Assembly (NCBI GenBank): GCA_031282465.1 | Contig: JAITDR010000119.1 | Coordinates: 1-6,578, forward strand | Length of the DNA stretch: 6,578 nucleotides | Reading direction: 5' to 3' | Source: Desulfovibrio sp. | GTDB taxonomy: Bacteria > Desulfobacterota > Desulfovibrionia > Desulfovibrionales > Desulfovibrionaceae | Shown here: piece after piece, positions 1 through 5,270 of the stretch | How positions within the stretch are numbered: the first letter of the stretch is position 1 | Layout: each line of letters opens with the position of its first letter | Position numbers and translations under genes: made by a program | The notes under the pieces: model-generated | Told to the model about the DNA's origin: nothing | What the model saw: the letters and a program-made list of their open reading frames with translations, nothing else | Databases searched by the model: none

Positions 1-1011
1 CCGCATTGCGGCATGCTGCTTGCCGATTTGGGGGCGAATGTCCTGCGTATCGAACGCCGGGGAGGCAACGGCTGGCCCAACCCCGTTGCCGACAGAGGAC
101 GGCGGCGCATAGAAGTCGATATACGTTCGGACGAAGGACGCGCCTACTGTTTGGACGCCGCCGACGGGGCGGATGTCCTTATTGAAGGCTTCCGGCCCGG
201 TCTGATGGAACGTCTGGGCCTTGGTCCCGACATTTTGACGGCCCGCAACCCGCGCCTTGTCTATGCCAGGGTTACGGGCTGGGGACAGGACGGTCCCCTG
301 GCACAAGCCGCCGGTCACGACATCAACTATATCGCCCTGACCGGCGCGCTCGCCGCCGTAGGCGCGCCCGGCAACACGGCAGAGCCGCCGCTCAACCTCG
401 TCGGCGACTTCGGCGGCGGTTCCATGCTCCTGACCATAGGCATTCTGGCGGCCCTGCAGGAACGGCACAGCTCCGGCAAAGGACAGGTGGTTGATGCGGC
501 CGTCATAGACGGGACGGCCTCCTTGATGGGTTTTTTCAGCGGCCTTGTGCCCGGCGGACGTATTTCCGTCGAACGGGGCAGGAGCCTGCTCGGCGGGGCC
601 GCGCCGTTCTACAGGTGCTACACGTGCAAGGACGGCCGGGAGATAGCCGTCGGCGCGCTGGAACCCCAATTCTACGCGGAACTTATGGACAGGTTGGGCG
701 TTCCCGAGGAACAGCGGCAGGGACGCGACGACCCCGAGTGCTGGGACGGTCAGTCCCGTTTCCTGGAAGCGCTCTTCGCGGGCAGGAGCAGGGCGGAATG
801 GTGCGCAATACTTGAAGGAACGGACGCCTGTTTCGCGCCGGTCCTGACGCTTGAGGAAGCCCCGGAGCATCCGCATATGCGTGAACGCGGTGTCTATCTG
901 CGGAAAGACGGTATCATGCAGCCGGCGCCTGCCCCGCGTTTTTCCCGCACGCCGGGCGCCGCGCGCGATTCCGTCATCCTGCCGTCCAACTCGCCGCCTT
1001 GGGACGACTGA
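1..1011 (+). CDS. Alpha-methylacyl-CoA racemase (CaiB/BaiF family III), 5'-truncated by window edge
   Basis: The reading frame is open from base 1 to the TGA at 1009-1011 (336 residues visible). The first codons (PHCGMLLADLGANVLRIER) are the usual family N-terminal motif beginning about 20 residues in, so the real start lies upstream and the ATG at 13 is internal. Counting from that ATG, His102 (GHDINY), Asp132 (GDFGGGSMLL) and Glu217 (GALEPQFY) have exactly the spacing of the Mycobacterium tuberculosis MCR catalytic residues His126, Asp156 and Glu241 (offset 24). Asp is shared with family III CoA-transferases; His and Glu mark the racemases. The enzyme epimerises 2-methylacyl-CoA thioesters at C2 in the cytoplasm, linking branched-chain or isoprenoid acids to beta-oxidation. 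The substrate here is unknown. The C-terminal segment DACFAPVLTLEEAPEHPHM is also typical. It is the only plus-strand gene and converges on its right neighbour. A CoA-transferase role is less likely but not excluded. Confidence 0.9.
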   Translation, partial: PHCGMLLADLGANVLRIERRGGNGWPNPVADRGRRRIEVDIRSDEGRAYCLDAADGADVLIEGFRPGLMERLGLGPDILTARNPRLVYARVTGWGQDGPLAQAAGHDINYIALTGALAAVGAPGNTAEPPLNLVGDFGGGSMLLTIGILAALQERHSSGKGQVVDAAVIDGTASLMGFFSGLVPGGRISVERGRSLLGGAAPFYRCYTCKDGREIAVGALEPQFYAELMDRLGVPEEQRQGRDDPECWDGQSRFLEALFAGRSRAEWCAILEGTDACFAPVLTLEEAPEHPHMRERGVYLRKDGIMQPAPAPRFSRTPGAARDSVILPSNSPPWDD

Positions 1012-1242
1012 CGGCCGCCCGTCGTTGCGCTCCGACGGAAAATTGCCGGACGCCCTGACCAATCAAGGCTCCGCCCCGAACCCACCGGGGTGGATCCGAG
1101 CCAGCGAAAGATTGACGATTTTTCCGGTCGGCCTTGCCTTTGCTCAGGCCGACTTCTCCATCAAGAGCGTCCGGCTCCCGTAACGAGAGGTTGATGTCCC
1201 GATCTCTGATAACATTACGGCAGTTTTGAGTCGGGAGTGGAA
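1012..1242. other. Convergent intergenic region with hairpins, no recognised gene
   Basis: This stretch lies between the 3' ends of the racemase gene (plus) and the exported-protein gene (minus), where transcription of both should end. I see three inverted repeats: CCGTCG/CGACGG at 1019-1024 and 1033-1038 (8-base loop); a perfect 8-bp stem GTCGGCCT/AGGCCGAC at 1127-1134 and 1146-1153 (11-base loop); and CCGTAA/TTACGG at 1178-1183 and 1215-1220, with AGAG/CTCT (1186-1189 and 1204-1207) nested inside. None is followed by a T-run on either strand, so none is a textbook intrinsic terminator. No credible coding frame or tRNA was seen. Confidence 0.5.
1127..1153. terminator. Candidate bidirectional terminator hairpin between convergent genes
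   Basis: A perfect 8-bp GC-rich stem with an 11-base loop sits in the convergent gap, 115 bases after the racemase stop and 89 bases beyond the stop of the minus-strand gene. The flanks are TTCTCC on the plus side and CGGAAAAATC on the minus side. Neither is a U-tract, so termination activity is inferred from position and stem strength only. Confidence 0.25.
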
Positions 1243-1833
1243 CTACAGGTTGCCTTTGTAAGCCAAGGCGCGCAGGTAGCTTCTCAGGCGCAGCGGCTTT
1301 ATGGCCGGCAAGGGGTCGGGTTCGGCGGGATAGTTTTCCAGGGCGAGAGGGGTGCCTGCTTCGTCGCCGAAGCCCGGCGGGTTGCTCAATCCGAAAGGCC
1401 GGAGATTTTCATCCTGAAGCGGACTGAAGGTCGCGGCCGCAGCGTCGGCGCTGAGTTTTGTCGCGTTGCGGGCGATGTCGTTGCGCAGGATGCGTGAAAA
1501 ATCGTTGCCCGTGTTACCGGTGAGGGCGAAGATGTCCCCATCCGGGGTACGCAGGAGGCTGAGGGGTGCCGTGCCGCCGTGTATACCGACGTATGCCGGT
1601 CGCGATCCCTGTTCCATGCGGACCCATCCATCGTCGGCATCGGCGGCTTCTTTGCCGTTTGCGGGTCCGTTACCGACTTCGTCGGCGTCTTTGCCGATTG
1701 CCGGTCCGTTCTCGGCACCCTGAACGGTCGTCGTCCGGGCGTAGGGGTTTTCTTCACCGAACACTGTTGCCTGCGGCAAGGCCGAGACAATGAGCCAAGA
1801 CAGACAAAAACTGATACGGAAAAACGGGCGCAC
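1243..1833 (-). CDS. Hypothetical exported protein with a 13-residue repeat
   Basis: This is a 196-residue protein that I do not recognise. The GTG at 1831-1833 is the best start: AGGGGG lies 8 bases upstream, and translation from it gives a signal peptide directly (Arg2 and Arg6, hydrophobic core about residues 7-20, ISFCLSWLIVSAL, then a plausible signal peptidase I site after VFG26 before EEN). The frame can be extended upstream to a GTG at 1981-1983, but no ribosome site is seen there and the signal peptide would be buried. Mature residues from about 36 to 61 hold an imperfect duplication (ENGPAIGKDADEV / GNGPANGKEAADA). The rest is polar, with no transmembrane segment and no metal or catalytic motif that I recognise; it ends in a basic stretch (KPLRLRSYLRALAYKGNL). 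The likely location is the periplasm or cell surface. It is monocistronic, downstream of the envelope gene run and separated from it by a hairpin. Confidence 0.65.
   Translation of the reverse strand: MRPFFRISFCLSWLIVSALPQATVFGEENPYARTTTVQGAENGPAIGKDADEVGNGPANGKEAADADDGWVRMEQGSRPAYVGIHGGTAPLSLLRTPDGDIFALTGNTGNDFSRILRNDIARNATKLSADAAAATFSPLQDENLRPFGLSNPPGFGDEAGTPLALENYPAEPDPLPAIKPLRLRSYLRALAYKGNL
1644..1710 (-). repeat. Two-copy in-frame direct repeat, 39-base period
   Basis: Two 28-base copies at 1644-1671 and 1683-1710 differ at three positions, with a period of 39 bases (13 codons). They encode the duplicated NGPA-x-GK-x-x-D-like segments of the exported protein. The reading frame is kept, as expected of slippage or duplication in a tolerant, probably disordered, part of the protein. 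Confidence 0.7.
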
Positions 1834-1841
1834 GACAACAG

Positions 1842-1847
1842 CCCCCT
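1842..1847 (-). promoter_or_regulatory. Ribosome binding site deciding the GTG start at 1833
   Basis: The minus strand reads AGGGGG followed by 8 bases and then GTG. This is the only good Shine-Dalgarno match upstream of the predicted signal peptide, and it is the reason for choosing the GTG at 1831-1833. Confidence 0.6.
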
Positions 1848-1905
1848 GGATATACTGCCTGAATTGTGTAAAATGCCGGCGGGAAACGAACCTCGACGAG
1901 TAACA

Positions 1906-1932
1906 AGTATGCCTTGCCGTTGCCCCTGTCAA
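1906..1932 (-). promoter_or_regulatory. Candidate sigma70 promoter for the exported-protein gene
   Basis: On the minus strand there is a perfect -35 box, TTGACA (1927-1932). A 15-base spacer follows, then CATACT (1906-1911, four of six matches to TATAAT). The spacer is shorter than the ideal 17. Transcription would begin near 1899 and give a leader of about 65 bases before the GTG start. It lies beyond the hairpin that follows the kdsB-like gene, consistent with independent transcription. Confidence 0.35.
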
Positions 1933-1983
1933 GAGGCTTTCAACCCACAGGATTTTTAGAATTTCTTTAGAGTTGACGTCCAC

Positions 1984-2011
1984 CGCCGGCCGGTATCGCT
2001 GTCGGCCGGCG
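1984..2011 (-). terminator. GC-rich hairpin after the kdsB-like gene, candidate operon end
   Basis: A perfect 9-bp stem (CGCCGGCCG at 1984-1992 and CGGCCGGCG at 2003-2011) with a 10-base loop begins 22 bases after the stop codon of the cytidylyltransferase gene. There is no T-run after it on the minus strand (GTGGACGTCAACTC follows). It could therefore be a factor-dependent or non-canonical terminator, or a 3'-end stabilising structure. On position it marks the end of the envelope gene run. Confidence 0.4.
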
Positions 2012-2033
2012 CGGCTGATTGAATCCTTACAGG

Positions 2034-2801
2034 TTATGAATAGAGCAGGCGCAATTTGTCGTCGAGCATAAGCCCGCGCACGCGTCGCAGGTCTTCCGGC
2101 GTGTCCACGCTCAGCGTATGTTCGCGAATATACGCCATGCGTACGGTCCCGCCGTTTTCCAGGATACGCAGCATATCCACGGATTCAATGATTTCCAGAG
2201 GACTCTCCGGCATGGCGTTGAATCTGAGAAGAAAATCCCGCCGGAAAGGAATGATGCAAACCTGCTTACGCATGGGAACCGTCGAAGCGCCCTTTTTTCT
2301 GGACGGCACGGGTTCGCGGGAAAAATACAGGGCGTTGCCCTTGAGGTCCGTCACCACCTTGACTTCCGAAGGGTCTTCGAATTCCCTCTCATCCGCAAGA
2401 TCCGCCATAAGGTTGACCACCTGGAGATCGGGTTCGGCAAGCATCGGAGCCAGCGCCGCTTCAATCATGCCCGGTGTGACCATGGGTTCGTCGCCCTGCA
2501 CCATGACGACGATATCGGCGGTCAATCCGAGTTCCTTTTCTATTTTCAGCAGAGCTTCAGCCGTCCGGTCCGTGCAACGGGTATGCGTGTCGGCGGTCAT
2601 CACGGCGCGTATGCCGGCGGACGCGGCGTAATCCATGATTTCCGCATCGCAGGTCGCTATGTAGGTAGCGGCCGAAACGGGATACATGGCGGTGCGCAGG
2701 GCGACATGCCCGACCATCGGGACACCGTGAATATCGGCCAGAGGTTTTCCGGGAAAACGCGAGGAACCCATGCGGGCGGGTACGACAGCTATAATATTCA
2801 T
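2034..2801 (-). CDS. KdsB-family CMP-sugar cytidylyltransferase, variant substrate motif
   Basis: A 255-residue cytoplasmic protein of normal KdsB length. The family transfers CMP from CTP to an acidic sugar (Kdo in classical KdsB) before its incorporation into lipopolysaccharide or capsule. Visible motifs are the N-terminal nucleotide loop PARMGSSRFPGKPLADIHG (8-26), the metal-binding VQGDEPM (101-107, Asp104), ALYFSREPVPS (157-167), SPLEIIE (200-206) and the second metal-site region SVDTPEDL (231-238, Asp233). Against E. coli KdsB, the RHLGIYGYR segment is replaced by KQVCIIPFR (179-187), and the usual GTDR/GTER region reads CTDR (76-79). The sugar may therefore not be Kdo, and I give no gene symbol. 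AAGGA sits 7 bases before the ATG. It is the last gene of the run, 33 bases after the epimerase gene. Confidence 0.85.
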   Translation of the reverse strand: MNIIAVVPARMGSSRFPGKPLADIHGVPMVGHVALRTAMYPVSAATYIATCDAEIMDYAASAGIRAVMTADTHTRCTDRTAEALLKIEKELGLTADIVVMVQGDEPMVTPGMIEAALAPMLAEPDLQVVNLMADLADEREFEDPSEVKVVTDLKGNALYFSREPVPSRKKGASTVPMRKQVCIIPFRRDFLLRFNAMPESPLEIIESVDMLRILENGGTVRMAYIREHTLSVDTPEDLRRVRGLMLDDKLRLLYS

Positions 2802-2808
2802 CGAAAGT

Positions 2809-2813
2809 TCCTT
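2809..2813 (-). promoter_or_regulatory. Ribosome binding site of the kdsB-like gene
   Basis: On the minus strand AAGGA (within GGTAAGGAAC) lies 7 bases before the ATG at 2799-2801, in the 33-base gap after the epimerase stop. It confirms the start and fits co-transcription with the epimerase. Confidence 0.6.
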
Positions 2814-2834
2814 ACCGGCGTACGGGGCGGCCTT

Positions 2835-3746
2835 TCAGTCCTTTTCCGCCAGATAGCCCAGTGCCGTTGTCAGGTTGGGGTTGAGTTCCTTGTGCAGGTC
2901 TTCAATGACCTTGAGCAGGCCTTGCCCCAGGTCTGTGGACAGGCGGGGCGTCATTTTTTTTCCGATATGCGGATTGAAGGAATAGGGCGTTATCTCGTAA
3001 TGTCCCGATTTTCCGTCCCCGAGAAAGGTGAATTCGATATCCTTGCCCAGCATTTCCGCAATCATTTTCAGCAGGTCGCCGACGCGCATCGGTAGAGCGC
3101 CCGACAGAATGATGTTGCAGTCCGCATATTCCGGGGCGAGGACATCCACGCTGCACTGGGCCGCGTCCTCCACATGGATGTATTCGCGCAGGGCCGTCGG
3201 CAGCCCGAAGTATTCAATGCGCCCGCGTTCCAAAGCTTCGCGCACGAAGCGATAGACGGCGTTGCGCTTGTCCGCCCTGGGACCGTAGAGGGACCCGTAG
3301 CGCAAAATGGTGTATTCCAGCCCCCAAGCCTGCCGGCAGTTCTCGATATATAGTTCGCACGCCTGCTTGCTGCATCGGTAAAATCCGCCCGCCTTGCTGT
3401 AGACATACAGGGAACTGGCGAAGATAAAGCGCTTCACGCCCGCTTTCCGCGCGGCTTCCAAGGCTATGATGGTCCCCAGGATATTGTATTTTACGGTGTC
3501 CACAGGCCGGACGTCGGCTTCGCCGATGTCCGCTATGCCCGCAAAGTTATAGACGGCGTCCGCGCCTTCTGTCGCGGCGTTGACGGCATCTTCGTCCAGA
3601 ATGTCGCCCCGGAGCATTGCCTGTTCCGATCTGAGCCAAGGCGACGCGTACTTGTCGAAAATTGTGACCTCGTGTCCGGCATCGGAAAGTTTGTCGCACA
3701 CGTGGGATCCCAGGAAGCCGGAGCCGCCGAATACTGTTATACGCAT
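2835..3746 (-). CDS. NAD-dependent epimerase/dehydratase (extended SDR), probable nucleotide-sugar enzyme
   Basis: A 303-residue cytoplasmic extended short-chain dehydrogenase. Residues 3-15 form the Rossmann start with the GGSGFLG glycine motif (7-13). Asp31, at the end of the second strand, suggests NAD(H) preference. NFAG (67-70), FASSLYVY (109-116) and the catalytic Tyr123-x-x-x-Lys127 (YRCSK) are all present, as are ILRYGSLYGPR and the REYIHVEDAA segment typical of sugar-nucleotide epimerases and dehydratases. The exact reaction cannot be read from sequence. It lies between mltG and the cytidylyltransferase, so a role in making or modifying the sugar that the latter activates is a reasonable inference. 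The start ATG is 14 bases after the mltG stop and has only a weak GCGGG upstream, suggesting translational coupling. The C-terminal part (after about residue 230) is less recognisable. Confidence 0.88.
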   Translation of the reverse strand: MRITVFGGSGFLGSHVCDKLSDAGHEVTIFDKYASPWLRSEQAMLRGDILDEDAVNAATEGADAVYNFAGIADIGEADVRPVDTVKYNILGTIIALEAARKAGVKRFIFASSLYVYSKAGGFYRCSKQACELYIENCRQAWGLEYTILRYGSLYGPRADKRNAVYRFVREALERGRIEYFGLPTALREYIHVEDAAQCSVDVLAPEYADCNIILSGALPMRVGDLLKMIAEMLGKDIEFTFLGDGKSGHYEITPYSFNPHIGKKMTPRLSTDLGQGLLKVIEDLHKELNPNLTTALGYLAEKD

Positions 3747-3760
3747 GATTGTGCCCGCGT

Positions 3761-5173
3761 TCAGGGAGTGTTGCCGCCGCGCGGCCGCGCCCTGTAAAGC
3801 TGTACCGCCCGGTTGTGTTCATCCAGTGTTTTACTGAAATTGTGTCCTTGGCCCGTGTCGCGCGCGACAAAATACAAAAAATCGTGGCCGGTCGGCGCAA
3901 AGGCGGCCTTTAACGCGTCCAGGCCGGGAGAACATATCGGTCCGGGCGGCAGTCCGGCATGTCGGTAAGTGTTGTACGGGTTTTTTTCATCCTCTATGTG
4001 CGCACGGCGTATGCGCCCCCGGAAGCTCTCGCCTATGCCGTACACTATGGTGGGGTCGCATTGCAGGAGCATCCCCAGGCGCAGGCGGTTGGCAAAGACC
4101 CCGGCCACCGGTCCGCGTTCTCCGGGCAGGCCGGTTTCCTTTTCCACCAACGACGCCAGAATCACCAAGCGGCGCAATGCGTCCTCATCGACTTCCGCGG
4201 GATTGCGCGGGCCGTCTGCCGGGCTTGCCGGAGGCGCGGCGTCCGCAGGCCCGCCCGGTTCTAGCGATGTACGCGCGTTATCGGCGGGAGGTTCCCGCCC
4301 CTCCGGCGGAGTGGGCGTCGGGAGCACGGCCGGGGAGCTCCGTTCTCCTCCGGTCGCGCCGGCAGCGTTTGTGTCCACGCTTGGCGAGCCGGCGGCTTTT
4401 GTGTCCGCTCCGGCTGTGCCGGCGGCTTTTGTGTCAATGCCTGTCGCATCGGTCGTATTTGCGTCTGTGCCGACCGCGCTCGCCGTGCTTCCATCTTCTC
4501 CTGCCGATGTTGCGGACGGACCGCCTTGCCGGGAAAGAGCGCTTTTTTTCATAAAAGACGCGTCGCTCCACAATGCCTGCGTTTTTTTCCAGAACATCCC
4601 GACCATGTGCGAGGCTGTTGCCCAAGCCTGTTCGCGATCTAAGGGGGTGCGGGGCTTGGGCAGAAGATAGGTTTCAGGGAAAAGAAAGCCTTCGGCGTCG
4701 GCAAAGGGTATATTGTGTTCGCGCAGGAATTGCGGGTCGCGGATGACGTCCCTGAAATCTTCGAATCGGGCAAACCCCTGCTGTTCGACGGCTGCAGCCG
4801 TTTCCCACCAGGTCAATCCTTCGCGCACGGACAGGCGGTAGAGCAAGGCCTTGCCTTCGGTAATCTGCCGCAACACCTGATCCGGCGTCCAGCCTGTGCT
4901 TATCAGGTAATCTCCGGCCTGCACGCGGTTCAGTGAGCCTTTGAGCCGGGCCAGTATTCTGAACAGGGCGATGTCGGTCACGGCGCCTTCTTTTTGCAGA
5001 TCGTAGGCCACGCGGTCAAAGCCCGATCCGGACGCTATGGGCAGGACGAATTCTCGCGGCGTATCGGAGGCAGGCGTGCTCAGGAACGCGTAAAAGCGCA
5101 AGCCGCCGTAGCAGGCGCCGCCGAGCAGGAGCAGCAGGATGAAAGATATAAGGCGGTGAAGGCACTGTTTCAT
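3761..5173 (-). CDS. mltG: Endolytic murein transglycosylase MltG with a large low-complexity insertion
   Basis: MltG (YceG) is a single-pass inner-membrane lytic transglycosylase that cuts nascent glycan strands and is thought to end peptidoglycan chain growth. Here, residues 7-28 form the membrane anchor. The LysM-like and first catalytic parts span about 40-205 (TEGKALLYRLSVREGLTWWETA; AEGFLFPETYLLP at 160-172). The second catalytic part spans about 330-465: ILASLVEKETG holds Glu344, equivalent to E. coli Glu218; LQCDPTIVYGIG (370-381), NTYRHAGLPPGPICSPG (401-417) and HDFLYFVA follow. The protein has 470 residues against roughly 340 for the family. The excess is one block at about 207-328, rich in Ala, Gly, Pro, Ser, Thr and Asp and including four 10-residue repeats. 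Frame and catalytic motifs are intact, so this is not a broken gene. GAGGA lies 7 bases before the ATG. Its neighbours are glycan genes. Confidence 0.93.
   Translation of the reverse strand: MKQCLHRLISFILLLLLGGACYGGLRFYAFLSTPASDTPREFVLPIASGSGFDRVAYDLQKEGAVTDIALFRILARLKGSLNRVQAGDYLISTGWTPDQVLRQITEGKALLYRLSVREGLTWWETAAAVEQQGFARFEDFRDVIRDPQFLREHNIPFADAEGFLFPETYLLPKPRTPLDREQAWATASHMVGMFWKKTQALWSDASFMKKSALSRQGGPSATSAGEDGSTASAVGTDANTTDATGIDTKAAGTAGADTKAAGSPSVDTNAAGATGGERSSPAVLPTPTPPEGREPPADNARTSLEPGGPADAAPPASPADGPRNPAEVDEDALRRLVILASLVEKETGLPGERGPVAGVFANRLRLGMLLQCDPTIVYGIGESFRGRIRRAHIEDEKNPYNTYRHAGLPPGPICSPGLDALKAAFAPTGHDFLYFVARDTGQGHNFSKTLDEHNRAVQLYRARPRGGNTP
4361..4480 (-). repeat. Four tandem 30-bp repeats inside mltG
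   Basis: Units lie at 4361-4390, 4391-4420, 4421-4450 and 4451-4480. On the plus strand the shared core is GGCGGCTTTTGTGTC, identical in units two and three and degenerate in the outer two. They encode residues 232-271 as SAVGTDANTT, DATGIDTKAA, GTAGADTKAA and GSPSVDTNAA. A fifth, strongly diverged unit may precede at 4331-4360. The 30-base period keeps the reading frame for any copy number. Confidence 0.8.
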
Positions 5174-5178
5174 CCGAA

Positions 5179-5185
5179 CTTCCTC
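5179..5185 (-). promoter_or_regulatory. Ribosome binding site of mltG
   Basis: The minus strand reads GAGGAAG, with GAGGA ending 7 bases before the ATG at 5171-5173. This is strong Shine-Dalgarno spacing and fixes the start just ahead of the membrane anchor. Confidence 0.7.
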
Positions 5186-5197
5186 ATCCGGCCCCTT

Positions 5198-5226
5198 TTC
5201 ATACTGTCAGACTGCAGAAATAACAA
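5198..5226 (-). promoter_or_regulatory. Candidate internal sigma70 promoter for mltG
   Basis: In the 97-base gap between the glycosyltransferase stop and the mltG start, the minus strand has TTGTTA (5221-5226), a 17-base spacer and TATGAA (5198-5203), each matching four of six consensus bases. The surrounding 40 bases are AT-rich against a GC-rich background. The leader would be short, about 20 bases, but includes the ribosome site. It may supply mltG and the downstream genes in addition to read-through. Confidence 0.35.
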
Positions 5227-5270
5227 ATATACGTTCAATGGTTCAGCGGGTGGCGCGGTTCCGGCCGAGT

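Noticed and set aside
851..1183. Plus-strand frame running through the racemase 3' end into the intergenic gap (110 codons)
   Set aside because: It begins as an out-of-frame shadow of the racemase; the tail beyond 1011 shows no domain that I can name and no ribosome site, so a gene remnant cannot be supported.
1386..1838. Alternative minus-strand frame (150 codons) overlapping the exported-protein gene
   Set aside because: Its composition is Arg/Pro/Ser-rich as in frame-shifted shadows, and it lacks the signal peptide and matching ribosome site that support the chosen frame.
1834..1983. Upstream extension of the exported-protein gene to a GTG at 1981-1983
   Set aside because: There is no ribosome site there; the extension would bury the signal peptide and would overlap the candidate promoter and the edge of the hairpin.
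2118..3095. Long plus-strand open frame (325 codons) opposite the kdsB-like and epimerase genes
   Set aside because: It spans two genes with clear family motifs on the other strand, has no family-like motif of its own and is His/Arg/Gly-rich as expected of an antisense shadow in GC-rich DNA.
1361..4480. CRISPR array or mobile element suggested by short repeats
   Set aside because: The repeats are contiguous or near-contiguous, in frame and coding, without unique spacers; no transposase, terminal inverted repeats or target duplications were seen.
4185..4560. mltG as two genes or a frameshifted pseudogene split by the low-complexity block
   Set aside because: The frame is continuous on both sides, with all catalytic motifs present and no stop, so a single intact protein is the simpler reading.
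3969..4670. Plus-strand open frame (233 codons) opposite mltG, with AAFVS repeats
   Set aside because: The repeats are the antisense reading of the 30-bp array in mltG; the rest has no gene-like feature.
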